Shown: in pieces, positions 57,969 to 64,000 of the stretch | Numbering within the stretch: position 1 is the first letter of the stretch | How the letters are laid out: each line of letters starts with the position of its first letter | Origin: Pseudomonas cichorii | GTDB lineage: Bacteria; Pseudomonadota; Gammaproteobacteria; Pseudomonadales; Pseudomonadaceae | Length of the DNA: 64,000 bases | Direction: 5' to 3' | Assembly: GCF_018343775.1 (NCBI RefSeq) | Contig: NZ_CP074349.1 | Location: 2,904,001-2,968,000, forward strand | Made by a program: the position numbers and the translations under genes | The notes under the pieces: generated by a model | Seen by the model: only the letters and a program-made list of their open reading frames with translations | Told to the model about the DNA's origin: nothing | Databases searched by the model: none

Positions 57969-58281
57969 ACGTGTGCCCCCATGGCATTAATTTCCGCCGG
58001 TATTTCAGGTATCACCCGGCCCGGAAGTCAATCAATGTCTTGCCTTGTGGTGCGCTCATTTTGTAGGACAAGACTCCTAATGTATGGATGAATGTACACA
58101 GGGGCCTTGATCCATGTCTGTAAGGGAAACTGGGGACAAACTGTCATGCATGTCTCTGAAAACGCTACAGAGCCTGCACTGTAAGGTTCTTGAGCCTGTA
58201 GATGAACATCACAGCAATCTTGTCCCCGAATGCAAGGACAGACGCGTCCGAGCCCGAATGCTTCTATTCCCCTGACAGAGA
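57969..58281. promoter_or_regulatory. Divergent promoter region of luxR/outer-membrane factor and the second macA
   Basis: 313 bases without a gene, separating divergent transcripts. It holds the TGTCCC-N9-GGACA element at 58221-58240. No sure -35/-10 pair could be assigned by eye. Confidence 0.6.
58221..58240. promoter_or_regulatory. Candidate syr-syp-like operator
   Basis: TGTCC-N10-GGACA is a perfect 5-base dyad over 20 bases, the same total length and outer bases as the element at 18517-18536. It is only 41 bases from the macA ATG, so it might control the divergent luxR, or an activator-dependent macA promoter with a very short leader. Confidence 0.4.
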
Positions 58282-59490
58282 ATGAGGGGGTTGCATGCAT
58301 ATCACGAAAAGGGCCTGGTGGTGAGGAGGATCTGGCGTTTTCTGCGTGGTCTCAACTACCGCAAGATCATTCTGCGGATGATTTTCATCGACCTGCTGGT
58401 GTCACTGGCCGGTTATGCTCTTTATAAAGGTGCCACGCAAGACGAGGCTCCTCATTACCTGACCGCTTCGGCCGAGATTACCCACATCGAAAATGCTGTA
58501 CAGGCAGAGGGCGTGCTTCAGGGCCAGCAGCAAGTGGATGTGGGGTCCCAGGTTTCCGGCCAGTTGCAAAGCCTGAAGGTCGCTCCCGGCGACAATGTCC
58601 AGAAAGGGCAGTTACTGGCCCAGATCGATCCTCTGCCGGCGAGCAATGCGTTGCGTCAGGCCATCGTCAACAGCGAAAGGCTGACTGCAGACCGAGATGC
58701 GGCCGCTCACCAGTCGCACCTCGCACGTTTGACCTATCAACGCTATGAGGAACTGGGGGCCGATGCTGCTGTATCGCGTGAGGATTTCGACAAGGCGCGC
58801 TTTGATCATGAAGAGAAGAGCGCCACGCTCGCTTCGCTTCAGGCCCAGGTTCGTACTGCCCGAATCAACATAGAGACAGCCCGGATAAACCTGGGCTACA
58901 CCCGGATTCTTGCGCCCATGGATGGCAAGATCCTGGCCATCGTTACCCAGGAAGGCCAGACAGTCATTGCCGAACAACTGGCGCCTGTGATTCTGAAAAT
59001 GGCCCGGCTCGATACGATGACCATCAAGGCCCGGGTTTCTGAGGCCGATGTGGTGAAGATCAAGGCTGGCATGCCGGTCTACTTCACGATACTCGGGGAC
59101 CGCGACAAGCGTTACAACGCCACATTGCGAGGCATCGAGCCGGCCTCTACCAGTTTCGCCAGCCAGTCCAGCGGAGCAGGGCGGTCAGATTCAGCGGTTT
59201 TCTACAATGCCTTCTTCGATGTTCCCAATCCCGACGGGCGCTTGAGAATCAATATGACGGCACAGGTACGCGTCGTGCTTGAGGTGAGTGAGGGCGTCTT
59301 GACGATTCCTGTGGCGGCACTGGGCGAACAGAACCCTGACGGGACTTATCCGGTGCGCATCCTTGAAGAGCAGGACCAGGTCAGAACGGAAAATATACGT
59401 ACCGGCATCAATAACAAGGTCAGGGTTCAGGTGCTGTCCGGTTTGAAGGCGGGAGACAAGGTCGTGATCGGGGGAGAGGCACCTAAATAG
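58282..59490 (+). CDS. Second MacA-like periplasmic adaptor, without its own MacB
   Basis: 402 residues from ATG 58282. A GTG at 58321, 7 bases after AAAAGGG, would give 389 residues, close to the 391 of the first MacA, and may be the true start. One membrane anchor (about 33-48) is followed by the VDVGSQVSGQLQSLKV lipoyl half, a coiled-coil hairpin, the NLGYTRILAPMDG half and a C-terminal barrel. It is clearly paralogous to the protein at 49592-50767 over its whole length (shared VTQEGQTVIA, YFTILGxxDKRY and FDVPNPD motifs). The downstream gene is unrelated, so it must use the MacB at 50764-52728 or one elsewhere. It may form a regulated efflux set with the divergent outer-membrane factor. 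Confidence 0.9.
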   Translation: MRGLHAYHEKGLVVRRIWRFLRGLNYRKIILRMIFIDLLVSLAGYALYKGATQDEAPHYLTASAEITHIENAVQAEGVLQGQQQVDVGSQVSGQLQSLKVAPGDNVQKGQLLAQIDPLPASNALRQAIVNSERLTADRDAAAHQSHLARLTYQRYEELGADAAVSREDFDKARFDHEEKSATLASLQAQVRTARINIETARINLGYTRILAPMDGKILAIVTQEGQTVIAEQLAPVILKMARLDTMTIKARVSEADVVKIKAGMPVYFTILGDRDKRYNATLRGIEPASTSFASQSSGAGRSDSAVFYNAFFDVPNPDGRLRINMTAQVRVVLEVSEGVLTIPVAALGEQNPDGTYPVRILEEQDQVRTENIRTGINNKVRVQVLSGLKAGDKVVIGGEAPK

Positions 59491-59659
59491 AGGTCTTGTC
59501 TTGCCCTCGAGACGCCTTGAACATATTTAGATACGAAACGGGCTGAACTAACGGCTTGGCCATGCGTTCCTTTTCTGTGCGCAGTCTGCGCGCGCCCTGA
59601 TGAGCCGGTGCCACTGCACCGCGCATGAGTCCAGGTTCGCCACACGATAAGGAGCCGCC

Positions 59660-60088
59660 GTGACCGTTACCGCCAACCCCGTCTACCGAAGCACGCCAAG
59701 CCCGCTGCACGCGATCTTGCTTGCCGGAACCGTCCCGCTGTTTCTCGGCGCCTTGCTGAGTGACATTGCCTACTTCAAGACCTTTCAGATCCAGTGGAGC
59801 AACTTTGCGTCCTGGCTTATTGCCGGTGGCCTGGTGTTCTGCGGCCTGGCGTTGCTGTTCGCGCTGGTCAATCTGATCCGGGCAGAGCACAAGGCTGGTC
59901 GCCCGGTGGTGTACTTTCTGCTGCTTCTGGGCACTTGGGTATTGGGCCTGATCAATGCTTTCGAACATGCTAAAGACGCATGGGCCGTCATGCCCTCGGG
60001 TCTGGTTCTGTCCGTTATCGTGACCCTGCTGTCTGTTGTCGCCGCATGGATCGGGTTGAGCAACCTGCGGTCAGGAGGTGCGCAATGA
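59660..60088 (+). CDS. DUF2231-type small integral membrane protein
   Basis: A 142-residue protein of unknown function. Four hydrophobic segments (about residues 15-38, 46-72, 82-102 and 108-134) indicate an inner-membrane protein. The start is GTG 59660, with AAGGAG 5 bases before it. Its end overlaps the next gene (ATGA at 60085-60088), so the two are translationally coupled. The same pair with a sorbosone-dehydrogenase-like protein is common in Pseudomonas and Proteobacteria generally, suggesting a role in a membrane-linked periplasmic oxidation. No link to the lipopeptide genes is apparent. Confidence 0.82.
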   Translation: MTVTANPVYRSTPSPLHAILLAGTVPLFLGALLSDIAYFKTFQIQWSNFASWLIAGGLVFCGLALLFALVNLIRAEHKAGRPVVYFLLLLGTWVLGLINAFEHAKDAWAVMPSGLVLSVIVTLLSVVAAWIGLSNLRSGGAQ

Positions 60089-61377
60089 GACATTTGCCTG
60101 CACTGTCTGTTTTGAGTGTTGCCTTGTTGCTGAGCGCATGTGGCGGCGAAGCGGATAGCACCCAGTCTCTCGGGCCCGATCCCAAACTGCCTGAGCCGCA
60201 ACGTGGCCTGCTGCCGAGCATGAAAATTGCCGAGCCGGCTGAGTGGGGCGACAAAAAGCCAACCGTGCCTCAGGGCTACAGTGTTACCGCGATCGCTACC
60301 GATCTGAGAATCCCGCGTCAGACTCTTGTTCTACCCAACGGCGATATCATCGTTGCAGAAGGTCGTGGCGGCGGTGCTGCGAAGCTCAAGCCCAAGGATG
60401 TCATCGCAAGCGTCATCAAGGCCGAGGGTAATACCAAGGTCAAAGGTGGTAACCGTCTGACATTGCTGCGCGATGCCGACGGTGATGGAACCTACGAGCT
60501 GAAGACCGTGTTTGCCGAAAACCTCAACGCGCCTTATGGCCTGGCCTTTGCCGATGGCAAGCTGTACGTGGCGAACCAGGATGCGCTGGTGCGTTTCGAT
60601 TATGCAGAAGGCCAGACCAAGGCCAGCGGCGCGCCCACCAAGGTCACCGACCTGCCGTCCGAGATCAACCACCACTGGACCAAGGCTCTGACTGTCAGCC
60701 CTGACGGCCGTTTCCTGTATGTTGGTATCGGCTCAAACAGCAACGTCACCGAACGTGGCATGGAGGCAGAAGTCGACCGTGCCATGGTATGGCAGATCGA
60801 TGCTCAGACGGGTGCTCACAAGCCTTATGCAACCGGACTGCGCAACCCTACGGCGTTGGCGATTCAACCCGGGACCGGACAATTGTGGACGGTGGTCAAC
60901 GAGCGTGACGAGTTGGGCCCCGATCTGGTTCCCGATTATCTGACATCGGTACGCGAGGGCGGTTTCTACGGCTGGCCTTACAGCTATTGGGGGCAGAACG
61001 TCGACTCTCGCGCCCAGCCGCAAAATCCTGAGAAGGTAGCCGCTGCAATCAAGCCGGATTACAGCCTGGGGTCGCATGTCGCAGCACTGGGCGTCGACTT
61101 CTCCATACCGGCCCTGGGCGACAAGTACGCAAACGGCGTATTCGTTGGCGAGCATGGCAGCTGGAACCGGGATAATCCGGTGGGTTACAAAGTGATCTTC
61201 GTACCGTTCAGCAATGGACGGCCAGCAGGCGAGCCGCTTGATTTCGCTACAGGCTTCCGGGATGCAGAAGGGAAAACCCGCGGCCGGCCTGTGGGGGTGA
61301 CTGTCGATCCACGTGGCGCCTTGATCATCGCCGATGACCTGGCGAATACGGTGTGGAGGGTGACTCGTAATCGATAA
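60085..61377 (+). CDS. Periplasmic sorbosone/glucose dehydrogenase-like (PQQ-type beta-propeller) lipoprotein
   Basis: A 430-residue protein. Start ATG 60085 is chosen because AGGAGGTG lies just upstream, it overlaps the preceding stop, and the protein then begins with a lipoprotein signal (LLLSACGG, Cys about residue 19). The rest is a sorbosone-dehydrogenase-like beta-propeller with features such as LPNGDIIVAEG, LRDADGDGTYE, NAPYGLAF, HHWTKALTVSPDGRFLY, GLRNPTALA, ERDELGPDLVPDYL and VGEHGSWNR. Members are predicted PQQ-dependent soluble dehydrogenases; the true substrate is unknown. A strong hairpin follows the stop. Confidence 0.9.
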   Translation: MRHLPALSVLSVALLLSACGGEADSTQSLGPDPKLPEPQRGLLPSMKIAEPAEWGDKKPTVPQGYSVTAIATDLRIPRQTLVLPNGDIIVAEGRGGGAAKLKPKDVIASVIKAEGNTKVKGGNRLTLLRDADGDGTYELKTVFAENLNAPYGLAFADGKLYVANQDALVRFDYAEGQTKASGAPTKVTDLPSEINHHWTKALTVSPDGRFLYVGIGSNSNVTERGMEAEVDRAMVWQIDAQTGAHKPYATGLRNPTALAIQPGTGQLWTVVNERDELGPDLVPDYLTSVREGGFYGWPYSYWGQNVDSRAQPQNPEKVAAAIKPDYSLGSHVAALGVDFSIPALGDKYANGVFVGEHGSWNRDNPVGYKVIFVPFSNGRPAGEPLDFATGFRDAEGKTRGRPVGVTVDPRGALIIADDLANTVWRVTRNR

Positions 61378-61390
61378 GCCTTGAGCGATG

Positions 61391-61412
61391 CGCCGGGCAG
61401 TAGTGCCCGGCG
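61391..61412 (+). terminator. Hairpin after the sorbosone dehydrogenase-like gene
   Basis: CGCCGGGCA and TGCCCGGCG form a perfect 9-base stem with a GTAG loop, 13 bases after the stop, followed by TGTCATTT. A probable terminator with a weak T tract. Confidence 0.6.
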
Positions 61413-61562
61413 TGTCATTTCAGACCGTTTGTGGATGAGTGCGCTACATCGCCGTTGCTACCACCGAAATATAAGCCCCCACACGTAACTAGGCAAAATG
61501 CCAGCTGCAACGTCAAAAAGTCATAAGTTAATGACTAAAAACTATTTTTCTTATTCCTGATA

Positions 61563-61598
61563 GAAATATATCGTCCAGCCACATCAACGATATTTCTT
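61563..61598. promoter_or_regulatory. Imperfect inverted repeat upstream of the peptide-binding protein gene
   Basis: AGAAATATATCGT and ACGATATTTCTT are complementary apart from a two-base insertion, separated by about 12 bases in an AT-rich stretch 18 bases before the ATG. A possible operator or leader hairpin; function unknown. Confidence 0.35.
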
Positions 61599-61615
61599 GT
61601 AATCAGGAGTCAGGA

Positions 61616-63193
61616 ATGCGGCGTCTTACGGCTTTGGCAATCGCTATTGCAATCAGTGGTTCGGTGTGGGCAAAGACGCCTGCGGATACGTTGATTGTGG
61701 CTCGTTCAATTGACGATATCGTCAGTCTTGACCCCGCAGAAAGTTTCGAAATTACCGCTACAAACACTCTGGTCAACTTGTATCAGCGACTGCTGGAACC
61801 TGATCGTCAGAATCCGTCTGTGCTGGTACCGGCCCTGGCGCAAAGCTGGACCGTCGGCAGTGACGACAAGAGCCTGGTGTTCAAACTGCGCTCTGGAGCG
61901 ACTTTTTCTTCGGGCAACGCGGTACGTCCAGAGGACGTCATTTATTCTTTCAAGCGCGTCGTCAAACTGAACAAGACGCCTTCCTTCATTCTGGGGGAAC
62001 TGGGCTGGACAGCAGACAACATTGACGGCTTTCTTACCAAGGTTGATGAGAATCACGTAAAAATTGCCTGGCCAGCAGGTGTCGGCAGCGCTTTTGCCCT
62101 GAGTATCCTGTCGGCGACCCCCGTTGGCTTTATTGTCGATGCGACAGAAGTCGAGAAACATGCGAAGGGCGCCGATCTGGGCAATGGCTGGCTGAAAAAT
62201 CATTCGGCGGGTACGGGGGCTTATGCATTGCGCTCCTACACACCTCATGAGGCCGTGGTTTTGCAGGCCAACCCCCATGCAGCCGTGGCCCCCAAGCTGA
62301 AGACGGTCGTGATCAAGAATGTCACGGATCCGGCAACCCGCCGCCTGCTGGTGGTCCAGGGTGATGCGGACCTTGCGTATGATCTGGGTGCCGATCAGTT
62401 CAGCGCTCTTGAGCAGCAGAAGGGCGTGACAGTCCAGCGTTTCCCTTCATCGATGATTTACTACCTGGGCATCAATAGCGGTAACACTCAGGTTCCCGCC
62501 CTGAAGAATCCCGCTTTCTGGGAAGCAGCCCGCTGGCTCGTGGATTACCAGAGCATTTCCAAAAACCTGCTCAAGGGGCAGTACAGCGTGCACCAATCGT
62601 TCCTGCCATCAGGTGTGGCGGGATCATTGGGTGACCAGCCATTCAAGCTGGATGTGGAAAAAGCCAAAGGCATCCTGAAAAATGCAGGCATCGCTGAAGG
62701 CACCAGGATTGAATTGAATGTCTTCAATCAGCCGCCTTACACCGATATTGCCCAGGCATTGCAATCAAGCTTCGGGAAAGCAGGCATCGACATCACCGTT
62801 CGCCCTCTGGTCGAGAGCGAGTTGTGGGCAAAGATGCGTAGCCGTGATTATCAACTGATATTCACCTATTGGGGCATGGACTACCTTGACCCTAACTCCA
62901 ACGCCAGCACCTTCACCTACAACGTGGAAAATGGGCCAAAGACTCTTGCCTGGCGCACCCAGTGGAATATTCCCCAACTAAGCCAGGAGACACGTGCGGC
63001 AGCCGCTGAACGCGATCCACAGAAGCGCACCGCCTTGTATGGCCACCTGCAAAAGACCGTACAGGAAAGCTCACCCTTTGTAGTCGCACTGCAAGGCCGC
63101 AATCAGGTCGCCGTCCATGAAGGGGTCGAGGGTGTTCTGCAGAACATCACGGTTTCTCTCCCGTACTTCGATCAGGTGAGCAAAGCCAAGTGA
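61616..63193 (+). CDS. Peptide/opine-type ABC transporter substrate-binding protein (SBP_bac_5 family)
   Basis: A 525-residue periplasmic binding protein. A Sec signal peptide (about 1-20, ending SVWA) is followed by the family's SLDPAESFEIT start, LAQSWTVGSDDKSLVFKLRSG and a central GTGAYALRSY segment. ATG 61616 follows AGGAG by 6 bases. Its stop overlaps the GTG start of a permease gene, so this begins a transporter operon. The cargo (peptide, opine or other) cannot be told; family members bind di- and oligopeptides, nickel or opines. It is preceded by a 238-base AT-rich region with an imperfect inverted repeat. Apparently not part of the lipopeptide locus. Confidence 0.92.
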   Translation: MRRLTALAIAIAISGSVWAKTPADTLIVARSIDDIVSLDPAESFEITATNTLVNLYQRLLEPDRQNPSVLVPALAQSWTVGSDDKSLVFKLRSGATFSSGNAVRPEDVIYSFKRVVKLNKTPSFILGELGWTADNIDGFLTKVDENHVKIAWPAGVGSAFALSILSATPVGFIVDATEVEKHAKGADLGNGWLKNHSAGTGAYALRSYTPHEAVVLQANPHAAVAPKLKTVVIKNVTDPATRRLLVVQGDADLAYDLGADQFSALEQQKGVTVQRFPSSMIYYLGINSGNTQVPALKNPAFWEAARWLVDYQSISKNLLKGQYSVHQSFLPSGVAGSLGDQPFKLDVEKAKGILKNAGIAEGTRIELNVFNQPPYTDIAQALQSSFGKAGIDITVRPLVESELWAKMRSRDYQLIFTYWGMDYLDPNSNASTFTYNVENGPKTLAWRTQWNIPQLSQETRAAAAERDPQKRTALYGHLQKTVQESSPFVVALQGRNQVAVHEGVEGVLQNITVSLPYFDQVSKAK

Positions 63194-64000
63194 GGGTAGG
63201 GGCCTCGCGCAGGATTCGAGTGGCAGGAACCGGATTATTGACCTTGTTGGTCACATTGCTGGGCCTGCTGCTCTTTACCTTTCTGCTGACCACGCTATCG
63301 CCGGTCGACCCGGCGCTACGTATTGCCGGGGATCGTGCCAGTGAGGCAACCCTGGCACAGGTCCGCAGTGATCTGGGACTGGACCAACCCTGGCCAGTCA
63401 GGTTCGGCAGTTACCTCCACCAACTTTCCCAGGGCGATCTGGGTGTTTCCAATACCTCCAGCAAACCGGTGCTGGAAGACTTGAAACGTGCCTTGCCCGC
63501 CACCCTGGAACTCGCCACCCTGTCGATTGTGCTGGGTGCGTCTCTTGGATTGTCATTGGGACTGCTGGCTGCCTGGCAGCCCGGTGGCTGGATCGACACG
63601 CTGGTGAGGTTGTTCTCACTGATCGGTTATTCGGTGCCGGTGTTCTGGCTCGGGCTGCTGATGCTGCTCTTGTTCTATGCAACATTGCAGTGGGCAGGAG
63701 GGCCTGGCCGTCTGGATGATGCGTTTATCTACACCATCGAACTGCCCAGCGGCTGGATGCTGTGGGACACCTGGCGTTCGGGAGAAGAGGGGGCCTTGAG
63801 CAACGCCTTCTCGCACCTGGTACTGCCGGTGCTGGTGTTGGGGTTTTACGCCATGGCGGGTATTTGCCGACTGACACGTTCTGCGCTGCTGGGTGAGATG
63901 GGCAAGGAGTATGTGATAACCGCCCTGGCCAAAGGTGCTGGGCGCGGTCGTGTGCTGTTCCGCCACGTTTTGCCCAATGTCGCAGGCACACTTGTGGTGG
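63190..64000 (+). CDS. DppB/OppB-type ABC transporter permease (3' end cut by window)
   Basis: The frame opens at GTG 63190, overlapping the upstream stop (GTGA), and runs off the window after about 270 residues. The N-terminal membrane span (about 12-35), the family's LSPVDPALRIAGDRAS loop, VRSDLGLDQPWPVRFGSYL and the EAA-type loop (EYVITALAKGAGRGRVLFRHVLPN region split around residue 245) identify a DppB/OppB permease. It acts in the inner membrane with the preceding binding protein. A second permease and ATPases are expected beyond the window. Confidence 0.92.
   Translation, partial: MRVGASRRIRVAGTGLLTLLVTLLGLLLFTFLLTTLSPVDPALRIAGDRASEATLAQVRSDLGLDQPWPVRFGSYLHQLSQGDLGVSNTSSKPVLEDLKRALPATLELATLSIVLGASLGLSLGLLAAWQPGGWIDTLVRLFSLIGYSVPVFWLGLLMLLLFYATLQWAGGPGRLDDAFIYTIELPSGWMLWDTWRSGEEGALSNAFSHLVLPVLVLGFYAMAGICRLTRSALLGEMGKEYVITALAKGAGRGRVLFRHVLPNVAGTLVV

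Noticed and set aside
59980..60084. N-terminal extension of the sorbosone dehydrogenase-like gene
   Set aside because: It would overlap the DUF2231 gene and bury the lipoprotein signal; ATG 60085 has a strong AGGAGG site.

Overview
The window is dominated by a very large nonribosomal peptide synthetase (NRPS) locus from a plant-associated fluorescent Pseudomonas. The evidence is the high-GC coding DNA, the dual condensation/epimerization (C/E) domains with HHxxxxGD motifs, the tandem thioesterases, the flanking MacA/MacB exporter and the SalA/SyrF-type LuxR regulators. This layout is that of lipopeptide 'peptin' loci (syringopeptin, corpeptin, cichopeptin, fuscopeptin). No rRNA, tRNA, CRISPR array, transposase or insertion sequence was seen.

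Region 1 (1-49510) holds three collinear NRPS genes on the + strand: the 3' end of a first synthetase (2-5380, two modules visible), a four-module synthetase (5377-18435) and a nine-module synthetase ending in two thioesterases (18659-49510). Ten-residue adenylation codes read by eye give Thr-Gly | Val-(Ile/Val-like)-Gly-Ala | Val-Ala-Val-Thr-Thr-Ala-Dab-Ser-(Ile-like). The Thr-Thr-Ala-Dab-Ser-Ile end matches the Dhb-aThr-Ala-Dab-Ser-Ile lactone end of corpeptin-type peptins. If the molecule is a 22-mer, the first gene should carry seven further modules upstream of the window. Condensation domains that follow the two Thr residues expected to become dehydrobutyrine carry a distinct active-site variant (HHxxDDATS). 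The one following the ring-closing Thr does not.

Region 2 (49592-52728) is a macA-macB pair, translationally coupled, the likely exporter of the peptide. It ends in a cluster of hairpins and a terminator that overlaps the stop codon of a convergent luxR gene.

Region 3 (52887-58281) is an AT-rich regulatory and export block on the - strand. It has two LuxR-type regulators without an acyl-homoserine-lactone (AHL) domain (52887-53729 and 57156-57965), one LuxR with a full AHL-binding domain (about 54365-55096), and an OprM/NodT-type outer-membrane lipoprotein (55653-57110). A perfect CT-N12-AG lux-type box lies at 54060-54075. Divergent from this block is a second, orphan MacA (58282-59490).

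Region 4 (59660-64000) is ordinary chromosome: a DUF2231 membrane protein coupled to a periplasmic sorbosone-dehydrogenase-like lipoprotein, then a peptide/opine-type ABC transporter (substrate-binding protein and a permease cut by the window end).

Working model (inference): the LuxR regulators switch on the synthetase genes, the three synthetases pass the chain along through TubC-type docking domains, the tandem thioesterases release a macrolactone, and MacA/MacB with the outer-membrane factor export it. The synthetase genes also show recent internal duplication and gene conversion between adenylation domains.
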